A stretch of DNA of 64,000 nucleotides from Udeniomyces pyricola (lineage: Eukaryota; Basidiomycota; Tremellomycetes; Cystofilobasidiales; Mrakiaceae): positions 248,001 through 312,000 of the forward strand of contig BCIK01000023.1 of NCBI GenBank assembly GCA_039545295.1, read 5' to 3'. Of this stretch, positions 23,957 to 36,349 are shown piece by piece. The notes beneath the pieces are model-generated. The model was not told the origin of the DNA and did no database searches. It saw only the letters and a program-made list of their open reading frames with translations. The first letter of the stretch is position 1. Each line of letters begins with the position of its first letter. The translations under genes and the position numbers were made by a program.

Positions 23957-26900
23957 TCAAACAAAGATGGCCTGGTAGGAGCGAGATGCAGATACGGGCA
24001 AGGAAGCGCGCGGGGAAGGGGGGGGGGGATAGGGGTTGCGAGACCAGACGGAAAGGAACGCGAAAGGATGAATAGAAGATGGAAAAAAAGAGTGATCAGT
24101 ATCTCTTCAGACCGAAAGACAAAATTCAACCCCCCAATTCCCCCTACCCTCCTTCCCAAAGAGTGCACAAGTCTCATTCCTAACCGCCAGCGGGACTCAC
24201 TTCAAAGTTGACGAGGATTGTCTCGACCGCGCGACATTGGAAGCTCATCGAGTCGGCCATCGTCATGCCTTCCGGCCGACCGCTCTCCTCGGGCGGTTGC
24301 CGGAACAACGTCGGTCCAAAGACGATGGAGAGGTTCGAAGCCGACATTTGGTTGATGGATTCGTTTGAGCGGATTCTTTTTTTTTTGGGGGGGGGGNGGG
24401 GGGGGGATGAAGGATAATGTCGGGTAATGAAAGGGGAGAAAGGAAAGGCTTCAGTCAGTTTATTTCTAGTGTCCCTTGAGATCTCTCCCTCTTTCCCGTT
24501 ATCTTTCTCATATGCGAGCATAAGAAGAGGACGAAGTAAAGAAGACGAAAAAAAAACAGGAGGGAGAGAGGGGGTTCCAATATGAAAAAAAAAGTCAAAA
24601 CTACAAACTTGTGAAGGTGTTGCATGAAAAACTTGAGCGCTGCGTAATTGGCATCTGGTAGTTCGTTGACTTGTTGATGTAGCCGAATGTGTCGTAGTCG
24701 ATCGTTGTCCGTCCCTATCGGTCGACCGTGACATGAAGAACCGATAGGAGAAACAAACCAAAGCCGAATGGGGATCGAGGGAGAAACCGAAACGAGCGCA
24801 CCGTCAGATGATAATGTCACACGAGAAGCAAGGCAAAAACATATAGCGTATATATAAACAACCGTTCTCGAGACTTGGTGCATGTGTCCTTGCCGTCTTG
24901 TCATCCAAGATCTAAGATAAACTCACGGGCGGCTTCCATAAACTCGGGATACAGTGAGTAGGTGAACAGTGGATCCGGGAGTTCCCGGAACCATAACTTG
25001 AGGGCAGAAGCGATGGTGTTGATATCGGCAAACGCATCGTCGTCAAGATCAACCGACTTGGGATCTAGTCAAGCGAAAGTGACAAATACAATCCAAAGCG
25101 AAAGAAAAGAAAAAAGCAAGTGACAAGAAGGAGATGCGGTGAATATCTTCTGGTCTATTGATGGAGAAGAGCCCAGCAACGTCGCAGGAAACCAAAGGTG
25201 TTACCTCGATCAAAGGCGTCTTTGAGTTTGTTAACGGCGGATTTCATGCCGGACAAACGATAGATTCCAACCGATTCGAGGCCTGATAGAATGTATTCAG
25301 AGAGGGAAAGAAACATAAATGATGGTCAGCGGCTCGATACCGACCTCACAAGCCATGATTCTGCGCTGCGGGTCGAGCCATGCAGACGAGAGAGAGCAAA
25401 CAAGGAGGAAAATAAGAGATAGAAAGACGTAGCCCCGAGTCGTAGATACAACCAGAGAAACATGCACCTCGGTCCTCAATTGCCTTTGTGCAGGCTTCCA
25501 AAATCCTGGGAACTTCATCTCCGTCTCGCGTCATAGCATCCGTCAGGTCAAAGCCAAAGACGGCCGTAGGCGCAACTTCACCTCCACCACCGTACGATCC
25601 CAGGGTGACCGGACCACCGACTTGGCCGCCGCCTGGTAAAGGACCATCGTTCGATGATGAAGGACCTTGGACAGATTGAGAGTGTTGGACATGAGGTGGC
25701 AAGGAGGGGACCTGGAGCATATTGCCAGCATCATCACAAGGAAGCAGGGTCAACATAAGACACTTCTCCACAACGAAAGAAGTGCATCGAAAAGGAAAAG
25801 AGTTCGCAAGTGGTAAAAGTGGAAGAAAACAGTGAAGAGAAAAAAGAGATGACTCACGTAACCATCTTCATAAGGCCCTTCACGTCTCGGACCACGTGGA
25901 ACACCGCCCCGAGCCACAACGTAGTTCTGCATGAAAAGCTTGAAGTCGGTCCGATTGTCGATGGTTTCAGCGATGGCTTTGAGACCTGGGGCGCCTGTAA
26001 GGGTATGATCGAGATCGATGAAAAGCGAATCAGGAATGTTAAGTCATGGCTCAAGAGGCAAGCATAACAAGAAACGGAAGTTCTGGACAAAGAAATAAAA
26101 CGGACCCTCCGAGACCTCAATAGGTGTCAAGGTCGTGCCTTCCTGAAGGACGACCGTCTCGTAAAGATAGGCGTAACGTGAGAGATGATATTGCGTTCCC
26201 AGATCGACTTCGTCTGCGCACTGTTTCAGGAGCTGAATGAACATAGAGACGAGAACGGATGAGCATCGAGTAAGGCAAGAAGGCGTACCAAGTCTCTCAT
26301 GTCAAACAAGCTCTACTATCAAGCGCGTCAGTAAGTGTAGAGATACAATCACTCACTCGAAGGATCTTGGGAAGCTGCGAGTTGAAGTACTCTTGTCGCG
26401 TCGATTGCGCTTCGAGGACGGTCTTGCGGAAGTAATCGGAAGCAATCGACATGCGCTGTCGAACGTCGTCCTCTTGTCGCTGCATCTACAAAAAAAAAAG
26501 TTGAAATTTCAAGCCAAATCAGCCTTGTAGACTACGAATGACTTCGTCTATCGACACACGTTCAATCTCAGAAACTATGTGAAAGGCAACATACTTGTGC
26601 TGGATTTTTGCCCTTGAACATGCCCATGGCCTTAGCGCCGAGCTTTTTACGTCCACCTCCGCTCGAGGATTCGTTGCCGTTGATGTTGGAAGGCGAAGAG
26701 TGCATGCCTGAATCCTTGATCGAGCCGCCTTCTTTTAGGATCAGAACGCGCTCAAGTTCCTCGACGGTCGAGTCGAACCGACCCTTAGCCTATGGTTGCG
26801 AAGGATGGAACGTCGTGAAGAACAAGGGCATCAGCCACGCGTCCGGACTGGACTGTCTCAGCCTCGAGGGCATACGGGGCACGTAAACAAGAATGAGTCG

Positions 26901-29186
26901 AACCTTTTCCATCGCAACGTCAGCATCCTGCAGCAACTTCTCATACCGCATTCCATTCTCCTTATGCGCCTTTCGGGTTTTTTCCATTTCTTTGGCCAAC
27001 GTCGCGAGTTCGTCGGCCATTTCATTCAGCCGGCCCGCAAACTTGAGACGTTGATGTGCGAGCGAGTCATGTAACCGAAGCGTGTCTTGATAAGCTTTCA
27101 GGAACGAACTGGAAGTTTAGGAGACAGAAGCGGGAGAGACGATGTTAGTATGATGACCGTAGCAGAGACACGAACAGATGAAGAAACAGCGAGGTAGCCA
27201 GGGATACTGCTCGTGATAGAGGATAAGGGCGTACCCGGCTTTTCCATCGCTCTTTCCATAACCCTCCATCATTTCGCGACCCATTTCACCAAGACTCCTA
27301 GCATATGCTTCCTCAACTCTGGCTCGTGCCCGGAAGAAGCCGCTCAGTTGCTGCATTCGAGATCAGAATCATTATTGGTCAAACAAGATCAGTCGTTATC
27401 CTCCGCTCGTATCCGCCTTGACAATACGAAAGAGAATGCAGCAACTAGAAAACATGACGACAAAACACACCTTACAAGACGCAAGAGACTGTTTGATTCT
27501 CTCCGTAAGCAATGGAAGGGCACAATCGAGATCGCATAGCTGTCTCAGGACACTTTCGTCGAATTGAACCGGTACAGCCGGTACAGCACCAGCTCCGATC
27601 CCACTTCCACTCCCACTGGCGTTGATACCACCACCACCACTAGAACCCGGCCAGCCTCCTTCGCTGGTGTCTCCGTGTCCGAATGAGCTTGCTCCCACCC
27701 CTGGCCCGTTGCTGTTTGTCCGTCGACTGTCAAGACTCGGGCGTTGCGTAGGTTGGTAAGAAACTGGTGGTGGCAAGGTGCGTTGGGTCTCGCTCGAAGG
27801 GAAATTGGAAGGTGGTTGTGATGAGATGGAGGATGATATTGAAGGTCGGGGCGGTTGGGATGGTGGTGGATAGGATCCAAACGACTGTTGGCCGTCGATG
27901 TACGAGTTGGACGACTGCGCGGACGAAGCGTGGTACATGGCCTGCGACGCGACAGATTGCTCAGACGGTGTCGGAGGCAACATGGCTCCTCCCCCAGATG
28001 AATACTGGCTCTGGTGGGTGTCTTGTTGAGCTCGATGCATCTGCGCATTGCTGGGCGGCGGCTGGTGTTGGGTCAAGGACGAAGGATTCGAGACGTAACT
28101 TGGATGTTGGGGTGGTGGAGGTAGGGAAAGTTGCGACAAGGGTGAAGCAGACATCACACCCGGCTGATCGCTGTATTGAAGGGTTGATGAATGATGTCCA
28201 TAGTCCTCTGAGGCATCGACTGATGAGAGTATCACAAATGAGTATGAAATATCGGCCGGCAATCCCGGGGGCCAGGATCGAGTAGGCTAGTCAGCATATA
28301 CTCACTTTCCCCGTTCCCTTGATAGCATACATGAACGACCTGATCTCCCATATGACCCCATTGCCCTGTATGACATGTAGCAAGGCAAATGTTCATCCTG
28401 ACTACAGATCTGAGCATGACCCCCTTGCCCCTTTGTTTCATGAGACCTGCTGTTGCTGCTTCCGGACGAGACGGGTTCCATCTCGTGGCATCGCTGCCCC
28501 CTCCCCCCCTCTCCCTGCTGGATTGCCTTCATTGAATCTGACCTGCTACACTCACGGTATCTGTCCTCGCTACTGTTCTGATGTGAGTCATTATGAACTG
28601 ATGTCGACATGGCAGAGATAGATTCGGGCGTGCCGTCAAGTTGAGAGAAAGAGAAGTAAGGAGATGCGATCAACGACGCGTGAGATGCGGAAGGAGCGTC
28701 GTGAGGATGGGAAGGCGAGGGCTTGATAGACGTGATCCGGATGGGCGTAGTCTGTCGGCTAGGGATACGAGAGGGTTCGGTACCGTCGGTGGTGAACCCG
28801 CTGATGGATAGGCTGCGTGAAGGCTTGACGCGGTGGTAACTTGCCGCTGGCTTGAGCGCGTTGAATGAGGAAGGCGAGTATGGATCGGGGTAAACGTACG
28901 TCCCAGGATCTGTTGGGATTAGCGAGGGTAGCTGTGTTTGAGATGGGCGATGTTCGGAACTGGTCCTCTTGCGGATTGATGAAGAGCAAGGATCGAGGGT
29001 AGACGAAGCGGCAGGGAAGACACCAAAGAAGGTCGAAGCTCGCGACAGGCCGAATCCAGCTGAGCTCGCACCAACAGGCGACGATCGCCGACGCGATGTC
29101 AGGTAGTCAGAGATGGATTTCCTACGCTTAATCGTCGTCATCGAGCCGCGTTGATTGCCACAGACGTGATGGTCATTTTCTGCCAT
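23957..29186 (-). CDS. RGD1: F-BAR and RhoGAP protein, Rgd1-like
   Basis: Binds membranes through F-BAR and stimulates GTP hydrolysis by Rho-type GTPases; yeast Rgd1 acts on Rho3/Rho4 in polarity and wall stress. Sixteen exons: 28556-29186, 28306-28365, 27471-28219, 27235-27350, 26904-27108, 26595-26789, 26357-26485, 26289-26312, 26106-26232, 25858-25994, 25468-25711, 25205-25282, 24927-25064, 24609-24714, 24201-24375, 23957-23971; 1,042 aa. Residues 1-450 are a Ser/Pro-rich arm. F-BAR covers about 455-790 ([20 protein letters not shown], then [19 protein letters not shown]). RhoGAP runs from about 830 to the end, with the Arg finger in GIYRLSG (R881) and [15 protein letters not shown]. The last 15-nt exon is inferred because it removes a GTGAGT donor and gives NFEAIFV, a usual RhoGAP ending; without it the protein ends VSPAGG. 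The acceptor at 24376-24377 follows an N-containing C run. Confidence 0.88.
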
Positions 29187-29551
29187 AGTTTACGTGTATG
29201 AAGATAAGTCTCTGGAGACCGAGAGGAGAATCGCGGGGTGAAAAAGGGGGACGCCGGCAACACGTCAGATCTGGGGGTGCGAGTACGTCTTCGACACGAG
29301 CCAGCTTGCTCCGAAAGATCCGGAGACCATTGAAAGGAAGTCTATCGACCCTGCTGTTTGCTGCTTTATTAGCCTCTCTTAGATGATGTCTCATCATCAA
29401 GGCTGGTCAACTGCCCGAACACGACATGATATCGACGACGCTCGCATTGAGATGCCCCCACCCGATATTCCCTCCAGTGATCCCCCCCCCCCGATCTAGA
29501 AGTGCCAGCGGCCAAACTGAAAATCTTATCTCCCTATCCGATCTAAATCCC
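29187..29551. other. Spacer RhoGAP promoter / PTC7 3' flank
   Basis: About 365 bp between two minus-strand genes, with a C10 run near 29482-29491. No gene is seen. Confidence 0.55.
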
Positions 29552-31365
29552 TTATGCTTTTCGGACCCATGCAGTGATGACAGTCACGCTGCCAAGAAGG
29601 AAAGGGAGAAGAGAAGTTATCATCGATCAGTACACCAGAGCCGTTTGACCATCGCAGCCATAACGCGAGAGGACCACACGTACTCGTCGACCTTGCCGCC
29701 CATGTAGTCGAGGCCTTCCTTGGCGGCGGCCAGCGTGAATGGCGAGACCTTTTCGTGCTCGTGCATGCAAAGGCGAGCGTAGCGTAAGAGCGCCTCGGCG
29801 TATTGTTGAGCAAAGTCAGAGGCCTCATCCGTCTTTGCAGGAACTGACTGAGACGGCGATTCTTCTGTCGTTGGCGTAGCAGGAGGCGTCGGTGGCAAGG
29901 AGGGGGAGATGAGACTGGAAGGGAGTATGGAAGACACAGCTGAGGTAGCAGAAGAGATGATGGACGAGGCCGTGCTCGGAGAAGCTGGTGGGGTAAGGGG
30001 TTTTGGAGTCAACTGCTTGCGGCCTTCAGCCAGGAGCAAGAGCATTTCAGATGGGTGAACGTTGTCTCCAAGTCCATCGGTCTGGCAGGGGAGAATAAAA
30101 AGAAGAAGGAACATAAAAGGGTAAGTTTGGTTCACATGCACACCGGGCTTTCAGATTAGGTCAATATCAGGGTAAGAGATGATCACAAAATGATCACAAG
30201 ATGTGCGCGATGCGCATCGTTCAGTATATACAACCACGTACAAATAGAACGACCATATCCCCCTCCTTGAGCTGAATCTGGAACAGGTCTGAGTCTTGAG
30301 GCTGATCGGTGATGTTGTTACTGAAGCCGGGCTTCCGCGGGACCTTGGCGAGCTGGCGCGGGCAGTTAAAGTAGTGGCACTGAGGGCCAGGCACCTCGAG
30401 GAATTGGTCGTTTCGGATCACAGCAAATCCGGAATCACCGAGGCTTGCAAACAGAATCAGGATTCAAGAAGACAAGAGAAACATAAAGCGTCAGTGCTGG
30501 AGCGGATGCATGAGGCAGGGACAAGAGGTCTGATCACTCTGTTCTCCCATGCTCACTTGGCTGAGGAGAGGAGGCCAGTATCGGAATCGATCTGTAAGAT
30601 GCAAGCAGTTGACGAGCCTACAAATTTACGGCCACGAGCCCAAATTAAAACATGTTTCCGTGAGCCAACCGCAGCACGGCTAACAAACCAGAACATCCAA
30701 ACGAGTATGGAAATGAATGAGCTAACCAGCAGTCACTTCGGGCGCCATCATGAGATTCTTGTATGCCGATTGCATGATATCGAGCGGGGTGAGAAACTTT
30801 TTCTCCTTGGTAGCAGATGCGGCTGCCCAACCGAAGTACATGAGAGCCTGACTGAAGATTGAAGGATCGACGCCGGAATCGGCCCAACCCCCCACACCAT
30901 CGGCGACAGCCAATGTCGTCACCTAATCAACGGAAGAAGCGACCGAGTGGGACGTGAAGCGTGAGTCATTTAGTCCCCAGCACCCTGCTCGAAGAAGACC
31001 TTGAGTGATCGTACCCCTGAGCCTTGACTGTTCTCGGGCCGAAGAAAGAAAAAGTCCTCGCCCGCGTCTTGAATGGATGACGATGACCGCGTTTGGAATT
31101 GATTTCCTTTCCAGTTGACCATGTTGTCCCGCCATTCGATCTTATCCCCAGGAACAGTGAGCCCCTTAGGCTTAGGTTGGTTTCGATGACGTGGTTTACC
31201 AGCAAAGGAGACACCGAGATCGAGTCGAAACTTTGGCGGAGGAGTTGAGGAGAGACTAGAGGAGGAGGGCGAGGCTGGCGGGGTAGTCGTGATCGGGCGG
31301 AAGAAGAGTGGGAAGACCAGGCGGGAGGATGTGCGGAAGGACGAAGAGCTAGCAGAGGAGAACAT
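29552..31365 (-). CDS. PTC7: Mitochondrial PP2C-type phosphatase, Ptc7-like
   Basis: Mg/Mn-dependent Ser/Thr phosphatase of the PPM family; yeast Ptc7 acts in mitochondria, where it regulates coenzyme Q synthesis through Coq7. Exons: 31015-31365, 30727-30922, 30557-30617, 30242-30443, 29684-30081, 29552-29588; 414 aa. The N-terminus (MFSSASSSSFRTSSRLVFP) has the composition of a mitochondrial presequence. PPM motifs are present: AGEDFFF, VADGVGGWADSGVDPSIFSQ, NLGDSGFAVIR, TDGLGDNVHPSE and DDVTVITAW, which hold the metal-binding aspartates. A Ser/Pro-rich insertion of roughly 60 residues interrupts the domain after the TDGLGDN motif. The final exon was found by phase (GA/C joins to Asp) and restores the conserved DDVT ending. 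It shares a 371-bp divergent promoter with APC2. Confidence 0.9.
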
Positions 31366-31736
31366 CTGGACTGGAACGGGTGATGGACCAGAAAGGATAT
31401 AGGGTGAAGGTCTGATCTCTAGTCTGGTCGAGCGATATGACGCTGCGAAGGAGAAGCAACCGGTGATGCTAAATAGACGATGCTGGATCTGGCTGGATGA
31501 TACTTGATGCTGACACGTTGATGGCTCTCGTCACGCGTCACGCGTCATAAATCACTTGATAATTATTACCGCAAACGTAACCACCCGTCCCTTCGCCCTC
31601 TCGGGTCAGGCCAACGCGTATACACGCGTACACTTACTCATGACTCCTCCCGGCCCAGCGACTCGTACAGCACGTATCGTGTATTGACACAAGCCCAGTC
31701 AACAGTCCTATCCGACTGACGACCGACATTCCCGCC
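31366..31736. promoter_or_regulatory. Divergent promoter PTC7 / APC2
   Basis: 371 bp between two start codons. Contains ACGCGT-type repeats (GTCACGCGTCACGCGTCA near 31532-31549 and ACGCGT near 31615-31630). ACGCGT is the core of the MBF/MluI cell-cycle box in ascomycetes; relevance to APC2 here is only suggestive. Confidence 0.5.
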
Positions 31737-34700
31737 ATGGCTAGTTCAAGCTCAGTGTTCAATCTGCCGCCAGAGATCACTCTTTCGATCCATGCCGCCT
31801 GGCAAGACGCGTTTCATGCGCTCAACCGAGATCAACCGGACGTGCGCGGCTTGCTCGACGTCGCTCACGTGCGTACATCCGCCTATCATCCGGCTTCACA
31901 GTAACGAGTAACCCTCTGCTGACTGAAACATACGACTCAATGTCTTGTTCGCTTGCAGGCATGGGATCTTGCCATCAGATTCTTAGAGCCGAGAAATCTC
32001 GAGGGACTTGACTGGAACGATCGGGGTTCGCTCATCTTTCACTGATGACATACTCGATGTCTTTGCTCAGTCCTTGGCTGAGATTGGTCACCTTCTCCCC
32101 TCAGATCACACTGGCATCCTTCCAGCTTTCCGGCTGCTGGCCGAGGCCGGTAAATCAGAAGAGCTTCTTAGACACTTTTATGGTGGGCTGCTTGCTTCTG
32201 GATAACCCCTGCTCCGCTCCTTGTATCCTTCAACTGACATGACTAAATGCACCGCTCACCCTCGTATCCCATCATACCAGATGATGTCAAGAAACACTTT
32301 CATCTCATTGTTCGAGACATCACGCGGGCTATGCGGCGAATACAGGTTTGGTCGCAATCTACCATGCTCCCTCGTCGGCGTCTATCCTAAGATGACTATG
32401 CTGATTTTGATGGCCGCGCTACTCTCTACCACTTCGTTTCCACAGGAATCCGCCTCCATCTCGGCGAAATCTCAACTCCACCGTATCCTGGCAGATTTGT
32501 TCGACAGGCTCGTCGCATGGCAACAGGCGTGGGCAGCCCCCCTCGCGGCGTTTGAAAAGTACGTGCTCTTAATTGGGCTGATCTCGAAAGCATGCAATTG
32601 AGTCATACGATCCTGATCAAATCATCAAACCAAACATGCTTTTGGGATCATTGAGCTAGCCCGAGTCTTCGACAAACCTTCCATGCGCATTTCATCTCGC
32701 TTCTCCACCTCTCTTTTCCTCCAAGCTTCCCTTCTTTGATCCATAAATATTTCCTCTCAAATTTTCATCCTCTTGAAGACCTGTCAAACGCATCCTCAGA
32801 CGCATGTGCCGCCTCACCATCGCCGTACCTGCATCGTCTCGGACTCCTCGCTCGGTTTGGACCCGATCTCGCATCAATAGCGTACAAGCTGATTGGCGAC
32901 AAGGTCCGGACAGATAGCGAGATGGAATGGTTTGACAGAAAGCTCGAGAGCTTGAGGTCTTGGTCTCGAGATGTCGTAGGGGCATGGTGGAGACGTTTCT
33001 ACGTCGGTGAGGTTTTCCGTCCGCGTCTTTCGCAAGGATCAGGAGGAGGGTGGGAAGTTCAACCGACTCACAAGAACGGGATTCTCTCAACGTGTACAAC
33101 TTGCCTTCCTCCCTGTTGCTATCATCAGGACAAGAAAATATTGACGGAATTATGAAACCTGTATATGCTCGTCTTGACTACCACGCTTGCAAGTCTCTCG
33201 CCGATCTTCGGTTAGTGATGGCAACTCGACTTTATTCTGATCATGCAGATTACCTTGCCTTCGGTCGCTGATCTATCATCTTTCGTTGGTCGCCCTCAGT
33301 ATGACGGAACTCTTTGACATTATTGTCCAGTACCCAGACACGTTGCCCGCTCTAGAAGATCTCAAGGTAAACCCCACCAGCTCTACCCTCTCCATCCTAA
33401 CAACATATGCTCGTCTTCATGTATCGACGACTGATCTCACTATTCATGCTCTAGGACTGTCTGATGCGAGTCGATTGCCGAGCCGAACTTGTCGTTGTAC
33501 TCAAGGCTGCCAACGTCAAACGACTTCTCCATCCAGGAGCTGATACTAAAGACATCATTGCTCAGTACGTCAGTATGATACGCTGTCTGCGAATCATTGA
33601 CCCCCCAGGCGTCCTGTTACAAAAGGTTTCGGAGCCGATTCGCAAATTTCTCAAGTGAGTGTCACGCCCAAGAATCCGCACACTGAATGTCAGGCCAAAG
33701 ACGCCGCTTTTGTACTTACCTCAACATGGTAATCCTTCGTATTCGGTTCCCCTTAACAGAAACCGAACGGACACCATCAAATGTATCGTCTCCGCACTCG
33801 TCAATCCGGCTGACGACTCTTCTGAACACCTCGAGCTCGACGAGGACGGGGATATCAAAGCCCTTGAAGACCGGGACGATCGAGAAGAAGATTATACTGA
33901 CCCAAACTGGGTGCCCGAACCTATCGATGCAGCTCCGGGTGCGTGAATGCGTCATCTGTCCTGTCTCGACCTTCTTTCCGTTCTACTGTGTTTGGATGTC
34001 GGATCCCTCGAGAGATTGTTCTTGTGAACTGAGCATGGTTATGCGACCCACAGAATTCCGGACCGGCAATGCAAGCGACATCATCTCGACTCTTGTTAGC
34101 ATCTACGATACCCGCGAAGTCATCGTCAAGGAACTTCAAATTCTGCTTGCTCAAAAACTTTTGGTTGTCAAGGACTACGATCTTGAGCAAGAGGTTCGCT
34201 GTTCTTTCCAGCATCGCATCAATTCGAGTTCATGCGTCTTCAACCCTGCACTTTCCCCGTGCACGTGTCGACGCCTTTGTCTCTGACGGTCTCTGTTCTC
34301 TTGACATGGCACGATTTTGGTTAGATTCGAACGGTAGAAATCCTCAAGCTTCGGTTTGGAGAGGCCGCCCTTCAAGTGTGCGAGGTTATGCTCAAAGATA
34401 TTGCGGATTCCAAGCGAGTCGATCAGCACATTCAATCTCAACCTGACGTCAGTACTGGTACTTTTACTTCTCCAAACCTAACGTATCCGGAAACATAGCC
34501 TAGCGAAAAAGCATAAATGACGACGAGACTGAACACTACATGCATCCGGTTATTGTCGTGTGATACAGAGCCGAACGCAGATCCATCCCAAGATTGTGTC
34601 TCGACTATTTTGGCCCAAATTCCAAGCTACTGGCTTCGCGTTACCTGACCGGCTTGCTCTGTGCGTTACGTGATCCATCCTTGCACAGCAAGCAATCTGA

Positions 34701-35051
34701 TGATCGACCCCCCAACCTAACTCCTTTGTGTTCTCCATCTTCTCCTTTCCGATCATTCGCCTCGTTCGATCTGGACAATCTGCCCTCTCGGCCCTGATGT
34801 ATCCATCTCAGCGCGCAAGCACGGTACGCCAAACACTACCATCGTTTTAAGCCTGATAAACGTCTCCGCTGGCTGCCTCAGCTCGGGACGGTCGAGATCA
34901 AGCTTGAGCTTCAAGACCGGGTTGTGGAGGTTGAAGCGAGTGCGTTGCAGGCGGCAGTGATTGAGTTGTTTGGAGGCGATGAGTCGCGTGAGTGAAATTG
35001 ATCATTTTGGTCAGGAGTGTATAAATCAGGGCGTCGCAGGCTTGACTCTTT

Positions 35052-35092
<41 letters not shown>

Positions 35093-35775
35093 TACTCTCC
35101 TCTGCCCTTCATATCCAACCTGACTCAACTCAATCTATCCAGCGACTTGGTCAACCGACGATCTTCGATCCCAACTCAAACTATCTGACGAAGCAGTCCT
35201 CCTTAACGCGCTCAAGTTTTGGGTTCATCAAGGCGTGCTTGGGATGACGGTGGACGAGGGCGGTGGTGGAGGTGGTCGGTGGAAAGTTCTTGAGCACAAA
35301 GAGGATGAAGCCGGAATGGACGAAGTCGAGATGAGAAATAATGGTTCGTGGCCTCTTCGTTGTCTCATTTAGTTTCTAATACTATTGCTCTTTGCTTGTG
35401 TGCGCAGAGACCGGAAGTTCCTCAACTTGTCTAATACCTTACATCACTCTGTCCTTCCCCTCTCCCCGCCTTCCCTTTATCTTCTCCTCACTCTTCTTCT
35501 GTACTCATGTATTAATCTCCTCAGCCATCGATGAAGACCCATCCACGCTCGAATCGCTCGCGTCGTCCGAGGCTTCGCAGATGCATGTCTTTTGGGCGTT
35601 TATCCAAGGGATGCTCAACTCGCTCGGCGAATTACCGCTCAATCGAATCCATGACATGCTCGGCTTCGCGCCGAATTACGATCGGACCGAGGAGCAGCTG
35701 GGAGAGTTTATGGAAGCGTTGAGGAGGGAAGGAGCGGTGGAACGGAAAGGGGACGGATTGTGGATTCTCAAGTAG
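31737..35775 (+). CDS. APC2: Anaphase-promoting complex subunit 2 (cullin-like)
   Basis: Cullin-type scaffold of the APC/C ubiquitin ligase; it binds the RING subunit Apc11. Exons: 31737-31868, 31959-32025, 32105-32182, 32281-32345, 32446-32558, 32660-33006, 33129-33210, 33300-33366, 33455-33654, 33760-33938, 34054-34193, 34325-34447, 34569-34660, 34812-34987, 35143-35343, 35525-35775; 770 aa. Diagnostic stretches are LDYHACKSLADLRMTELFDI, VKRLLHPGADTKDIIAQYVS, NASDIISTLVSIY, EILKLRFGEAALQVCEVMLK and, in the C-terminal winged helix, FWAFIQGMLNSL, all colinear with animal ANAPC2. An acidic linker (DDREEDYTDPNWVPEPIDA) precedes the cullin homology region. The 33007-33128 intron is chosen by phase and is the least certain junction. 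The 34988-35142 intron contains a 34-T run. Confidence 0.93.
35054..35087 (+). repeat. Poly(T) run of 34 in an APC2 intron
   Basis: Uninterrupted T34, within the polypyrimidine side of the 34988-35142 intron. No element or target-site duplication flanks it. Confidence 0.9.
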
Positions 35776-36349
35776 GGGGGATTATCGACAGAAACATGGG
35801 TAAACGAGGAGGGGAAGAGAGGATGTATCCAAGTTCAATGTACTCAAAATTATCAGGCAAGGCCAAAAACAAGTTGATCCGAGATGGATGCATATTCCAC
35901 GTCGCCTTGACCCAACGTGATCAACCCCATGCATGTGGCAAGTATGACTTCGTGCCGTCACACACGCCTCCTTTTCCTGAATCGATCATCAACCTAGCTT
36001 CGGTTCGACTATCTCATGATCTCTATTGACGAACCACCACAAGTCCCAGTGGCATAAATAGACGACTCATTCCACTTGCGACTATCCTCGTTCGAGCTTC
36101 GATATCTTCTATTTTCCGGATTGGCTCGGATCACCCACTACTAGCTCTGTCGTCATCTCCCTCAATCGGCGCGTCCGGCGGTCTGATCAAAACCCCATCT
36201 CAATCATCACCTTCGATCATCTCACGACATCAACGATAATGATGATATACAAACCCCCTTTCCCAACGCGTTTTCACAAAGAAAATCGTCTCTGTCTTTG
36301 CTCTTTTTTTTTTTCTTCTTCCTTCTTCTTCTTCCCGTTGGCATTTCGA
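35776..36349. other. Convergent 3' spacer APC2 / karyopherin
   Basis: 574 bp holding both 3' flanks, including a T-rich run near 36304-36314. No gene is supported. Confidence 0.55.

Noticed and set aside
32041..32104. APC2 acceptor at TTTGCTCAG (about 32070)
   Set aside because: The resulting frame is out of phase with exon 31959-32025; the CCCCTCAG acceptor at 32104 restores it.
35054..35087. Poly(T)34 as the tail of an inserted retroelement
   Set aside because: No element sequence or target-site duplication is visible; it lies in an ordinary intron.
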